Below, piece after piece: positions 1-7,336 of a stretch of DNA of 15,968 bases. The notes under the pieces were generated by a model. The model saw only the letters and a program-made list of their open reading frames with translations. It was not told the DNA's origin and did not search any database. The stretch's first letter is position 1, and each line of letters begins with the position of its first letter. Origin of the DNA: JBGQMW01 sp963769845 (GTDB taxonomy: Archaea; Thermoproteota; Bathyarchaeia; Bathyarchaeales; Bathycorpusculaceae); NCBI GenBank assembly GCA_963769845.1, contig CAVYNL010000010.1:1-15968 (forward strand), written 5' to 3'. Position numbers and translations under genes: made by a program.

Positions 1-14
1 AAGCTATAGATGCT

Positions 15-87
15 GCCTCGATAGCTCAGTCGGTAGAGCAACAGCCTTGTAAGCTGTAGGTCGCGGGTTCAATTCCCGCCCGAGGCT
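15..87 (+). tRNA. tRNA-Thr, anticodon UGU
   Basis: The stretch folds as a full cloverleaf. The acceptor is 15-21 with 80-86, the D stem GCTC/GAGC, the anticodon stem ACAGC/GCTGT (41-45/53-57) with loop CTTGTAA, and the T stem GCGGG/CCCGC (63-67/75-79) with loop TTCAATT. The anticodon is TGT at 48-50, which reads ACA (Thr). The discriminator T at 87 is the U73 usual for archaeal tRNA-Thr and supports the identity. Base pair 7-66 is an A-C mismatch. The 3' CCA is not encoded, unlike the other two tRNAs here, so it must be added by the CCA-adding enzyme. There is no intron. The promoter lies outside the window. Confidence 0.96.
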
Positions 88-496
88 CTTGTTTCCTCTC
101 TTGACAAACTGGGTTCCCCAGAAGTTGTTCCTTTCCTTTGAGATTTACTGAATTATAACGTGCTAAACCATTCGCAGGTCGCAGAAGAACAAGGAATGTT
201 CCCACACATGATGAAATCAAAGTCGGCTGCGAGATCCTTAGGACGTGCCTTTCTGCCCAGCCGCAAGCATAGAACGCATATTTGACGCATATAGGGAACT
301 AGGTAGTATCTGTTGCGCGAGCAAAAAACCTGCGAAACCCAACAAGCTCGCCGATTAGGCGTTGCTTCCTTGGTCTATACTCTTTGGGTTTTCTATACGA
401 CGATCTCAGCTCAAAACTCAAGATAGAAGGCGTTATAAAGTGCACACTCAACAGAGTCATATTTGGCCGCTTCTGCCGGGCAGGTCGTCCAGAATT
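88..496. other. 409-nt gap between tRNA-Thr and trmY; TATA-like boxes and possible RNA structure
   Basis: No convincing protein gene lies here. TATA-like ATTATAACG sits at about 152-160, and a 29-codon ORF (197-286, basic residues) follows it but has no usable SD. The 313-391 part can fold. TTGC/GCAA closes a GCGA (GNRA) tetraloop at 313-324. AAACCCAA (335-342) can pair with TTGGGTTT (384-391) and encloses an AAGC.CGCC/GGCG.GCTT hairpin. A structured RNA or mRNA leader is possible but unproven. Confidence 0.35.
432..440 (+). promoter_or_regulatory. Candidate TATA box for trmY
   Basis: GTTATAAAG lies about 60 nt upstream of the trmY ATG. An archaeal TATA box at this place would put the transcript start near 460-465 and leave a 5' leader of some 35 nt. 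No strong SD precedes the ATG at 497. The assignment rests on the motif and position only. Confidence 0.35.
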
Positions 497-1060
497 ATGA
501 ACCGCGAGTTCATCGTCTATTCGCGCAAGGGTCACACCGATTCAAGGTTCACAGACCTAGTCGAAGCTGGCAGACTGGACCTAGTACACGAGTGCATCGT
601 GGCTAGCCTCTTTCTTTCCCACGGTCTGCGAAGAAACGTCACGTTCCATGCTCTGCTCAGCGGTCCCCCACGACCGCCCTTGCACCTCAAGATCGACGGC
701 AGAACGCTGTACGACGTGAGAACAGACCAGGAGACATGGAAAGAAATACTCAGAAAAACCCTATCGGGGAAAACTCACCCTGGCATCGCAGTTGACAGAA
801 CCAGTTTTGAAGCCCTGCTGAAAGCCAAAGCAGAAGAAACTTCAATCTATGTCCTAGAAGAAGACGGAAAAGACATCAACGAAATCAGCCTATGCAAAGA
901 CAGCGCCTTCGTGCTAGGCGACCACATCGGATTGCCGAAGACCGTGGAAAGCTTCGCCTTAAGATACGGTGAAAAGTTGAGCCTGGGAAAACAGCCGTAC
1001 CTTGCAGCTTCATGCATAACAATCCTGAACTACCTACTGGACAGACAGAAAAGCGAATAG
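497..1060 (+). CDS. trmY: tRNA (pseudouridine-54-N1)-methyltransferase TrmY
   Basis: TrmY uses S-adenosylmethionine to N1-methylate pseudouridine 54 in the T-loop of archaeal tRNAs, giving m1-pseudouridine in place of the ribothymidine of bacteria. The 187-residue product matches the family length and is a SPOUT-fold (knotted) methyltransferase. Visible landmarks are GRLDL at 25-29, FLSHGLRRNV at 39-48, GPPRPPLHLK at 56-65, the SAM-loop motif GDHIG at 141-145, LSLG at 161-164 and ASCITI at 171-176. The cysteine at 173 aligns with the conserved Cys of the M. jannaschii enzyme. I start at the ATG at 497 because MNREFIVYSRKG matches the family N-terminus; the open frame runs back to 362 without homology. 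It sits near three tRNA genes, although all archaeal tRNAs are possible substrates. Confidence 0.93.
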   Translation: MNREFIVYSRKGHTDSRFTDLVEAGRLDLVHECIVASLFLSHGLRRNVTFHALLSGPPRPPLHLKIDGRTLYDVRTDQETWKEILRKTLSGKTHPGIAVDRTSFEALLKAKAEETSIYVLEEDGKDINEISLCKDSAFVLGDHIGLPKTVESFALRYGEKLSLGKQPYLAASCITILNYLLDRQKSE

Positions 1061-1094
1061 AAACTCAATGATAAGTATTCAGAATTAACAACCC

Positions 1095-1100
1095 TTTAAA
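1095..1100 (+). promoter_or_regulatory. Candidate TATA box, TTTAAA
   Basis: CCCTTTAAAAC lies about 40 nt before the ATG at 1136. A start site 25-27 nt downstream would fall near 1122, so the mRNA would be nearly leaderless. This separates the following gene from trmY transcription despite the short 75-nt gap. Confidence 0.4.
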
Positions 1101-1135
1101 ACTCATACTCGATTCTTTCTGCAAGGTTGCTGGAC

Positions 1136-1429
1136 ATGAGCGAACGAAAAAAGAAGCAGGATCCAGAAAACAGTATCGAAGTCGAAACCGAAGAAAACGA
1201 CTTTGTCCTAGAACCGACGCAACTCGAAATCGGCTCAGGATACACTCTGGCCGTTCATTATGACGAAAATCAAAGGCCGATGGTCGCCGTCAAAACCTAC
1301 GGACAAGTCGACCTCACACAAGTAAAGAGAGAAATTCTGAAAATATTCCCCGACGCCGAGATAAAACATTCAAACCAGACAAAGTCTGTGAAGATAGTCA
1401 AGGCAAGCAAAGGAAAAAGCAAGAAATAA
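1136..1429 (+). CDS. Conserved-looking 97-aa charged hypothetical protein
   Basis: I do not recognise this family. The protein has three parts. An acidic, polar N-terminus (residues 1-30) carries KKK then many E/D. A compact core (about 31-80) reads like alternating beta strands and one helix (YTLAVHYDENQRPMVAV, then VDLTQVKREILKIFPDAEI). A lysine-rich tail follows (KIVKASKGKSKK). There is no signal peptide, TM segment or cysteine pair. Basic tails of this kind occur in small archaeal nucleic-acid-associated proteins, but that is only suggestive. The start is uncertain: a TTG at 1127 is in frame and would add three residues, but ATG at 1136 is preferred. Coding potential is supported by length, an upstream TATA-like box and codon use like trmY. 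Confidence 0.7.
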   Translation: MSERKKKQDPENSIEVETEENDFVLEPTQLEIGSGYTLAVHYDENQRPMVAVKTYGQVDLTQVKREILKIFPDAEIKHSNQTKSVKIVKASKGKSKK

Positions 1430-1466
1430 CAATCGATTCAGCGCCCAGAATTCTAGTTCGCGAAGC

Positions 1467-1491
1467 GAGATCAAAATCAAAACGAGATCTC
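1467..1491 (+). terminator. Weak hairpin in the gap before the MFS gene
   Basis: GAGATC (1467-1472) can pair with GATCTC (1486-1491) around a 13-nt A-rich loop, followed by a C run and TTTTCTC near 1502. It lies about 40 nt after the preceding stop codon. Archaeal terminators depend mainly on T-runs, and none is strong here, so the call is tentative. The rest of the 228-nt gap holds only a TATA-like box. Confidence 0.2.
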
Positions 1492-1607
1492 CCCCATATA
1501 ACTTTTCTCTCAAAACATCCCAAATTCGACATAAAAATCAGCACTTGCCCAGCCATATCGTGGAACTAGGCGCTGTCCAAGAAACCAAAGCTGTGTTATC
1601 ACGAACA

Positions 1608-1616
1608 GTTTTTAAG
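1608..1616 (+). promoter_or_regulatory. Candidate TATA box for the MFS gene
   Basis: GTTTTTAAG lies about 45 nt upstream of the GTG start at 1658 and would place the transcript start near 1637, giving a leader of about 20 nt. It is the best A/T-rich box in the gap. Confidence 0.4.
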
Positions 1617-1657
1617 TTTCTTCCCCTTTTTAGTGGGAATTCCACCTGAACACAAGC

Positions 1658-2911
1658 GTGAATGCGAAGTTGACAGAAGATGGTTCTGAAGCACAGAAGA
1701 AGGAAGAAAGCCTTAGGCCTCTCTATGTGCGTTCAGTCGTCAACCAGTTAGGCCTCGGTATGGTTAACCCCTTCGTAAGCGCTTATGCTGTCGACCTGGG
1801 CGCTTCATCTTCGGACATGGGATGGTTCCAGTCTTCAAGCAACATCTCCAACAACATACTGCAGGTTTTCTGGGGAAGGCTCAGCGACAGTACAGGCAGG
1901 AGAACCCCGTTCATAGTTCTCGGCACCGTAGCATTGTCTCTGCTATGGATCCCCCTGATATTCGTGTCAAACGCCACTCAACTCATCATAATACTTTCGA
2001 TCCAAGCGCTCGTGGGCTCCATGGCTACGCCAGCATTGACTGCCCTGATCGGCGACCTAGCGCCCTCCTTGAAACTTGGGCGTGTAAACGCGAACGTCAA
2101 CCTGTGGTCTTCTGTAGGAGGCCTAGTAACCACGATTGCGTCAGGAATCCTCATGACTTCCCTGACGGGAACAACCCAACAGATTTTCCTCATACCGCTC
2201 ATAGTGGCAATGGTGTGCGGTATCAGCTCATCGCTGGTTTTGGTCAAGGTTAAGGAAAAGAAGAACGGGGAGAAAATCAATTTTCGAAAGAATCTGACTT
2301 CAGACATCATCAGAGATTTCAGGTCTGCAGCCAAAACCCCCGCGTTCATGAAATACTGTTACGTTGAAGGAGCCTTTCAGTTTTTCATGTCGATAGCGTG
2401 GCCCGTGATTTCCATGACGCCTAGAAAAGTCCTCCACGCATCAATGCTGTGGATCGCTGTTTTGTCAGTGGTTCAGACGCTAGTCACAATAGTATTCCAA
2501 GGCTGGGCAGGAAAGCTCGCTGACACAGTCGGGAGAAGACGGCTCATGATATTCCACAGGTTCGTCCTCGTAACCGTCCCCTTGGCCTATGCCTTCGCAC
2601 CAAGCATCGAAATCCTGACACTAATAGGGGTCCTGTGGGGCTTTTCACAGGCCTTGGGTTCAGCCTCGCTGACCGCATACCTGCTGGACGTCTCGCCCGA
2701 CAAACAGCGAGGAAGCTACATCGCCATCTACAACACATTGATGGGCGTCGTGACCTTCTTCGGCTCACTCCTCGCAGGATACTTGACAGACTACACAGTG
2801 AGCCTGTTCGGCTTAGTCGTAGGCTTCCAAATAGTTTACCTCGTGTCAACAGCAGGCAGAGGTATAGCCGCGGCAATGTACATAACACTTGAAGAAACCT
2901 TGAAAAAATGA
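1658..2911 (+). CDS. Major facilitator superfamily (MFS) transporter
   Basis: This is a 417-residue polytopic membrane protein with about 12 hydrophobic segments in two halves joined by a charged loop (about 197-225, KVKEKKNGEKINFRKN). The MFS motif A occurs twice, as expected for the internal duplication: GRLSDSTGRR at 73-82 between TM2 and TM3, and GKLADTVGRR at 285-294 between TM8 and TM9. Family knowledge says secondary transport driven by an ion gradient, usually efflux or uptake of small molecules. The substrate cannot be read from the sequence. The GTG start at 1658 (MNAKLTEDG) follows a TATA-like box at 1608-1616; a short charged cytosolic N-tail precedes TM1. The gene ends 3 nt from the stop of the convergent thiL. 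Confidence 0.9.
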   Translation: MNAKLTEDGSEAQKKEESLRPLYVRSVVNQLGLGMVNPFVSAYAVDLGASSSDMGWFQSSSNISNNILQVFWGRLSDSTGRRTPFIVLGTVALSLLWIPLIFVSNATQLIIILSIQALVGSMATPALTALIGDLAPSLKLGRVNANVNLWSSVGGLVTTIASGILMTSLTGTTQQIFLIPLIVAMVCGISSSLVLVKVKEKKNGEKINFRKNLTSDIIRDFRSAAKTPAFMKYCYVEGAFQFFMSIAWPVISMTPRKVLHASMLWIAVLSVVQTLVTIVFQGWAGKLADTVGRRRLMIFHRFVLVTVPLAYAFAPSIEILTLIGVLWGFSQALGSASLTAYLLDVSPDKQRGSYIAIYNTLMGVVTFFGSLLAGYLTDYTVSLFGLVVGFQIVYLVSTAGRGIAAAMYITLEETLKK

Positions 2912-2914
2912 TTT

Positions 2915-3928
2915 TCATCGAACGTTGTCAGACTTAAAATGCTCGTACCCCCTAGGCTCGATCACACGTCTCTTGCCCTCTTTTCTGAGGAAGAGACCTT
3001 CTCTCGCCGTTACTTTGCCGATGGGCAACAGCACTCCTCCCACTTCGGCTATGGCCCGTTGGGCTTTTTCCCAGTGTTCAGGCTTTATGGTTAGCACGAG
3101 CTCGTACTCTTCCCCACCGTACAGCGCCAGCCCCGCCGCGTCCAGTCCGTAAAGCCTAGCGAATCTGTCTGCTTCCTTGGCAAGAGGAAGCGTATCTATC
3201 AAAAAACCCACGCCGCTTGCACGCGAAAGTTCGTGCAGGCTCCAAGCCAGTCCATCGCTTGAATCTATCGACGCAGAAACGGAACGCGCACGTGAGAGGG
3301 TTAAGCCTTCTTTCAGCCGAGCATGCGGCGTCAGGACCGATTCAACCAGAACTTTCCGAAGACTCGGACGGACTTGAAGATTGTTGAGAAGAATCCTGAG
3401 GCCCGCGGACGTCTTGCCGAACGGACCCGTGACCGCTACAATGTCTCCATGTCTTGCCCCGCTGCGCAACATGAGCTCGTTTCTTCTCGCTAGTCCGAAC
3501 AGTGAGACGCTGACTATCAGTTCTGAAGCTTCCCCCGTGTCTCCGCCCACAATGTAACAGCCATACTCGCGTGCCCCAGTGTTCAGTCCCTCTGCCAACT
3601 CCGCTACGTCCTTCGGCTTCAGATTTCTCGGGAGCCCCAGAGAAACAAGCGCAACACTCGGTTTCACGCCCTTTGCGGCAAAATCGCTGACATTCATAAC
3701 CACAGCCTTTCGGCCAGCTAGTCGAAGACTCATCCCAGGCGGGACGTCAGTCTTGCCAACCAGCATGTCAGTCTTCAAGACAGCAACATCCTTATTGCCT
3801 ATCTCGATTGCTGAGACATCATCGCCGAAGGGCACAGGCATCTTCGGCATCACGGCTAGGTGGTGCCGGATGATTTCGATTATTTCACGCTCGCCCAGTC
3901 CAGTTTGTCTTCTCAACGTGACCGCCAT
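2915..3928 (-). CDS. thiL: Thiamine-monophosphate kinase ThiL
   Basis: ThiL phosphorylates thiamine monophosphate with ATP to thiamine diphosphate, the active cofactor. The 337-residue product belongs to the PurM/AIR-synthase-like kinase fold. With the ATG start, motifs are GDD at 35-37, KTDML at 52-56 (metal/ATP-binding Asp), MNVSDFAAKG at 78-87, GGDTGE at 128-133, GDIVAVTGPFGKTSAGL at 161-177, DSSDGL at 222-227 and GGEEYEL at 271-277, all in family order. A GTG at 3937 would add three residues; I prefer ATG at 3928, though no clear SD decides. No other thiamine gene is visible in the window. It is convergent with the MFS gene. The GGEEYEL motif has E where many members have D, a conservative change. 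Confidence 0.93.
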   Translation of the reverse strand: MAVTLRRQTGLGEREIIEIIRHHLAVMPKMPVPFGDDVSAIEIGNKDVAVLKTDMLVGKTDVPPGMSLRLAGRKAVVMNVSDFAAKGVKPSVALVSLGLPRNLKPKDVAELAEGLNTGAREYGCYIVGGDTGEASELIVSVSLFGLARRNELMLRSGARHGDIVAVTGPFGKTSAGLRILLNNLQVRPSLRKVLVESVLTPHARLKEGLTLSRARSVSASIDSSDGLAWSLHELSRASGVGFLIDTLPLAKEADRFARLYGLDAAGLALYGGEEYELVLTIKPEHWEKAQRAIAEVGGVLLPIGKVTAREGLFLRKEGKRRVIEPRGYEHFKSDNVR

Positions 3929-4037
3929 CGACTGCACTTGTAATAGGGGGTTCTGTTCTTTTGAGTTTTCTTGTTCGTTGGACCTACAGCCACCAGTTCC
4001 TAACGCGCGTTCAACTTGAAAAACTGCTCCGAATGTC

Positions 4038-4044
4038 TTAAAAA
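4038..4044 (+). promoter_or_regulatory. TATA box of tRNA-Thr(CGU)
   Basis: TTAAAAA in GTCTTAAAAAGAAC lies 33-39 nt before the tRNA 5' end, the usual spacing for archaeal tRNA promoters with a short leader removed by RNase P. Confidence 0.55.
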
Positions 4045-4076
4045 GAACTGTTTCTCTTCACTACTAAGCGTCAGGC

Positions 4077-4150
4077 GCCTCGGTAGCTCAGCTCGGTAGA
4101 GCGGCTGCCTCGTAAGCAGCAGGCCCCGGGTTCAAAGCCCGGCCGAGGCT
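4077..4150 (+). tRNA. tRNA-Thr, anticodon CGU
   Basis: The cloverleaf is complete: acceptor GCCTCGG (4077-4083) with CCGAGGC (4143-4149), D stem GCTC/GAGC, anticodon stem GCTGC/GCAGC (4104-4108/4116-4120) with loop CTCGTAA, and T stem CCGGG/CCCGG with loop TTCAAAG. The anticodon CGT (4111-4113) reads ACG (Thr), and the discriminator is T at 4150 as in the other tRNA-Thr. CCA is encoded at 4151-4153. All seven acceptor pairs form. Its acceptor arm is almost the same as that of the UGU isoacceptor at 15-87, as expected for one threonyl-tRNA synthetase. No intron. Confidence 0.97.
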
Positions 4151-4275
4151 CCAATAGGGTTAAAAAACAGCTTGACTTGACTTTATTGCATGAAAGACCG
4201 TTTGCTGACTAGAAGAACTACTGCGACGTATGCTGTTCTGTGTCGTGTATTCTTGTTGTGCGTATGTGCAGAAAG

Positions 4276-4308
4276 ATTTATTAAATATTAATATTAACGA
4301 TATATATC
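4276..4308 (+). promoter_or_regulatory. A/T-rich promoter region before the double-Cys protein
   Basis: The block holds two possible TATA boxes, TTTATTAAAT (about 4277-4286) and TATATAT (about 4301-4307). The first would give a short leader containing GGAAGG (4321-4326); the second would give a leaderless transcript starting near 4327. It is the strongest A/T spike in this part of the window. Confidence 0.45.
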
Positions 4309-4326
4309 AGACGAGTCTACGGAAGG

Positions 4327-4674
4327 ATGAGAAAAATGCCGTCTTTCCACATTCACGAACATGCGCAAAAGTTGAGATGCCCCTACAGGGGATGCGGGAA
4401 ACAGTTTGAACGACCCTCGATCCTGACAGACCTATCCACTCTGCCCAGACAAACGTTCTACGCGTGCCCCCATTGCAATTCAAAATTGAGCATTTCAGTC
4501 GACGGACTCAGAGTTGTCGACATCAAGCCAATGGAATACGGAAAAGTCTTCGAATCACCAGCAAAGTGCGCACACTACTCAGGCTTCGTGAACGCAATAT
4601 CAAAGGACATAGCCATTCCAGACGACTGCCTCGTATGTCCGAAAATACTCCAATGCGGAATCAGAAAACAGTAA
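4327..4674 (+). CDS. 115-aa protein with two cysteine clusters (zinc-ribbon-like)
   Basis: This small soluble protein has two metal-site candidates. Cluster 1 is C18-x4-C23 and C47-x2-C50 (CPYRGC ... ACPHC), a zinc-ribbon-like layout. Cluster 2 is C81-x19-C101-x2-C104-x5-C110, with the pattern PDDCLVCPKILQC, which could bind zinc or an Fe-S cluster. The middle (51-78) is a short beta-rich linker. I do not recognise a named family. Proteins with a zinc ribbon plus a C-terminal C..C.....C motif recur in TACK archaea in my experience, and a regulatory or nucleic-acid role is possible but not shown. Start choice: GGAAGG abuts ATG 4327, so if it is the SD the true start is ATG 4336 (MPSFHIHEH, spacing 9). 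A leaderless start at 4327 is equally possible. Confidence 0.75.
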   Translation: MRKMPSFHIHEHAQKLRCPYRGCGKQFERPSILTDLSTLPRQTFYACPHCNSKLSISVDGLRVVDIKPMEYGKVFESPAKCAHYSGFVNAISKDIAIPDDCLVCPKILQCGIRKQ

Positions 4675-4828
4675 CCCCCCTTCCACACCAGACGCAAACT
4701 CTCTTCTGCCTAGGACCACTACAGTCGACAGACTGACAGTAGAACAGAATTCGGGTATCCTGACCTCGGCCTGATTGTTTCTTTAGTTAAGCATAAATGT
4801 TGGTTTTTTCTGATAGATGTGAGCAAAG

Positions 4829-6934
4829 ATGCGAAAATCACTGCTTCCCTTTCTGCTGTGTCTTCTGCTGCTTGCTTCAATCGTGAGCAGCCACGTTCTC
4901 AATTGGGCGGCTGCCGAGAGCCCGAATCTAACGTCTGTAGAGAATCAGATCGTAAACGTGATCAACGGAACGAACGCCTACAACTATGACTTGGAACTTG
5001 AAAACATGACCCTCAACCACACAATTTCAGGATACTCTTTCCGCTCATCGGGCTCCGTAGGCGCCAACGCGAGCGCAGAATGGATACAAGAGCAGTTTGA
5101 GAGCCTTGGCCTGGAAACCCACGCTGAAGCCTTTCAGTTCACTACGTGGAATATGATGACCCAGCCTGTTTTGAACGTAGACCTCGACGGGAACCCGAAC
5201 ACGACAGACGACCTTGTAGGCATGAACTCTTTTCAGCCCGAACAGTACTGCTGGCCGACGCCTGAAGGAGGCGTTTTTGCTCCGATCGTCATACTCCCCA
5301 TGCCCGAAGTATCAAGCTATGCGGGTATTCAAGGAGCACGATATGACGCTCAGGCTTGGCTTGCAGTCAACACTACCGGAAAAATCCTGTTAGTGGGAAA
5401 AGAAATCCGGAGTATGGGTCCCACGACCCAGGCGTTCAGAAACAAACTGCAGGCGGAGCCGCCTGCCGCTCTGATATACACGAGCTGGTACGACTGGTCG
5501 TCATGGACTCCGCCGTTTTTCTTGTCTGTCGGTGGTCGTCCAGCATCGCAGTTTGGACCATACTACTGGAATCTGCACCTCCCCGTGGGAGAGATAAGCT
5601 ATGAAGATGGTCAATGGATCAGGGAGAGAGCGAACACAACGGACGTCTATGCACAGCTCATGGTAAACGCGTCAATCACAGAAGGCCCCCATTATAACGT
5701 GATAGGGAAGCTAAGAGGCTCAGTCAATCCTGAAAAGATGATCATAATCTCAGCCCATTATGACAGCGTCATGACTCCAGCCTTCTCCGACGACGGCACA
5801 GGAATTGCAGGCGTATTGGAACTCGCCAGAGTCTTTGCAGATGCCAACCGAACAGGCCAGTATAGACCGCCCTACACGCTCGTTTTCATAGCTTTCACAG
5901 GCGAGGAACTCGGGATAGTAGGCTCCATAAACTACCTGAAGCAACACAATGATGAAATGAAAAACGTGGTGGCAGTGCTGCAAATGGACTGCATAGGAAG
6001 TCGCACGTTCCAGATCACAGAAACCACCACTGATGATAACGGGCTGAACCTGCAGGATGTGGTGACAAGGGCGGGTCAAGACCTCAACGTCTATGTCAAC
6101 TACACCGAACCAGGCGGGTCAGACCAGGAGACTTTCAGAGACCCCATCAGCACAAATGAAGAGTACAGATACATCTGGGGGTCGGACGCGGGAATAGCCA
6201 ACGCAACACGGGTGAAATCCAGCATCATGATCGACTCAATCCCTATCTTTTACAGCGACGTTTGGACGGACATAGGGGCGCCCGGCTGGATCCACACTCC
6301 CTACGACAATTCCACCTCAACCCGAACGCTTGACTGGGTTGGAGTTGACCGCCTACAAACCCACATACAAATAGTGGGTCTGTCGGTCATGCGTGTGCTG
6401 TCTGCAGCGACGAACCCGTTTCTGATGGAGGTCTACATCGGCGTTGCAGTTGCTGCAACCGTGGCGGCAGTCTTGATCTACGTTGAGCGAACAAGGGTCT
6501 ACTTTTCTCTGAAGAAGTTGCGACATGAACTTCTAATCAGCTTCGGCACAAAAGAGCTCGTCATCGTCATTTTTCTGACCGGCGTGTACATGTTGTTGTC
6601 CTTCTCATTCTTCATGAGAATCGGCAGGGATGAAGTAGTGATGTCCGGGTTTCCGACGATCGCCACCTTCCGCTACTACGGAAAACCCTTCGAAATGATT
6701 GCTGTCATGGGTTCCAGCATGGGCGCAGGAGGGGACTTTGGCGAAGGATTTCAGTTGGTCGCAAGCGCTGAATACGCTGGTACCACAAACGTGCTTCTAA
6801 CAGGATTGTTGCTAAATATTGTTGTGTTCGGTCTGTTGGCTTTTTTGACGGTTTATGTGGGCCTGAAACTCAAGTACCTGTGGGATTACTCCCGATCTTC
6901 AGACGTTCAGCACGATCTCGAGCAGGAAGAATAA
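4829..6934 (+). CDS. Secreted, membrane-anchored M28 family zinc metallopeptidase
   Basis: This 701-residue protein starts with a signal peptide (charged MRK, hydrophobic 5-22). An N-terminal cap is followed by a PA-like insert (about 150-280). The M28 catalytic domain spans about 280-525. Candidate co-catalytic zinc ligands and catalytic residues are all present and in order: H310 and D312 in SAHYDS, D321 in FSDDGTG, E359/E360 in TGEELG, D387 in QMDCIG, and H489 in GWIHTPYDN. The family comprises aminopeptidases and carboxypeptidases acting on peptides. Three hydrophobic segments follow at about 534-551, 577-597 and 655-680, with a charged cytosolic tail. Many N-x-S/T sequons fit an extracellular domain. 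Role inferred: peptide scavenging at the cell surface. Which ends it trims cannot be told. The ATG at 4829 opens directly into the signal peptide. Confidence 0.9.
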   Translation: MRKSLLPFLLCLLLLASIVSSHVLNWAAAESPNLTSVENQIVNVINGTNAYNYDLELENMTLNHTISGYSFRSSGSVGANASAEWIQEQFESLGLETHAEAFQFTTWNMMTQPVLNVDLDGNPNTTDDLVGMNSFQPEQYCWPTPEGGVFAPIVILPMPEVSSYAGIQGARYDAQAWLAVNTTGKILLVGKEIRSMGPTTQAFRNKLQAEPPAALIYTSWYDWSSWTPPFFLSVGGRPASQFGPYYWNLHLPVGEISYEDGQWIRERANTTDVYAQLMVNASITEGPHYNVIGKLRGSVNPEKMIIISAHYDSVMTPAFSDDGTGIAGVLELARVFADANRTGQYRPPYTLVFIAFTGEELGIVGSINYLKQHNDEMKNVVAVLQMDCIGSRTFQITETTTDDNGLNLQDVVTRAGQDLNVYVNYTEPGGSDQETFRDPISTNEEYRYIWGSDAGIANATRVKSSIMIDSIPIFYSDVWTDIGAPGWIHTPYDNSTSTRTLDWVGVDRLQTHIQIVGLSVMRVLSAATNPFLMEVYIGVAVAATVAAVLIYVERTRVYFSLKKLRHELLISFGTKELVIVIFLTGVYMLLSFSFFMRIGRDEVVMSGFPTIATFRYYGKPFEMIAVMGSSMGAGGDFGEGFQLVASAEYAGTTNVLLTGLLLNIVVFGLLAFLTVYVGLKLKYLWDYSRSSDVQHDLEQEE

Positions 6935-7036
6935 CCAGTCTGGACCTGTTTCGCCGGAAGCGCTCGCGATGTAAAAGGAAATGCGCGTGCGCCTGATCCT
7001 CGGCGCGTGTGTCGCGGCAGCTGGATGGAAGCAAGA

Positions 7037-7045
7037 CTATTAAGC
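7037..7045 (+). promoter_or_regulatory. TATA box of tRNA-Pro
   Basis: GACTATTAAGC lies about 30-37 nt before the tRNA 5' end, at the normal distance for an archaeal tRNA promoter. The 139-nt gap after the peptidase gene shows nothing else. Confidence 0.5.
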
Positions 7046-7073
7046 TACTGTTCCGTTTTTCTATGGAGCAAAT

Positions 7074-7148
7074 GGGGCTGTCGGCTAGTTTGGTCTAGGC
7101 TTGGAGACTTGGGCTCTCTAGACCCCGGTTCAAATCCGGGCAGCCCCA
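7074..7148 (+). tRNA. tRNA-Pro, anticodon UGG
   Basis: Acceptor GGGGCTG (7074-7080) pairs fully with CAGCCCC (7141-7147). The D stem GGCT/GGCT (7083-7086/7098-7101) uses two G-U pairs. The anticodon stem is GGAGA/TCTCT with loop CTTGGGC, and the T stem CCCGG/CCGGG has loop TTCAAAT. The anticodon TGG (7110-7112) reads CCA (Pro); G at the next position is the G37 conserved in tRNA-Pro. The discriminator is A7148 and CCA is encoded (7149-7151). No intron. Confidence 0.95.
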
Positions 7149-7336
7149 CCAATATTCTTCCTCTCGCGTACACTGACGAAAACGACGACGAATTCGGGCG
7201 CGCTCTCGTCTTAGCGTGCGCGACGGCAAAATGACATTAAAAGCATGGGTGCGCAGTCAAGCACTGTGGAGACCATTAGTATCCTGAATCCTCGAGTTTC
7301 AGGCATTGACTCTAGGCCACGCGCGCTTTGACAAGT

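Noticed and set aside
208..214. ATGATGA as a box C of a C/D guide RNA
   Set aside because: No box D (CTGA) is found within the next 60 nt and no terminal stem forms.
26..220. Minus-strand 64-aa ORF containing AGIEPATYSLQG
   Set aside because: This peptide is the well-known false translation of a tRNA gene read from the opposite strand; it overlaps tRNA-Thr(UGU).
299..535. Minus-strand 78-aa ORF overlapping the trmY start
   Set aside because: It lies opposite the trmY 5' region, has no family resemblance and no start signal.
2544..2918. Minus-strand 124-aa ORF opposite the MFS gene
   Set aside because: Arg/Ser/Cys-rich shadow of the transporter in the other strand, with no domain.
3579..4019. 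Plus-strand 146-aa ORF opposite thiL
   Set aside because: It is the complement of a clear thiL gene and reads as Ser/Thr-rich shadow.
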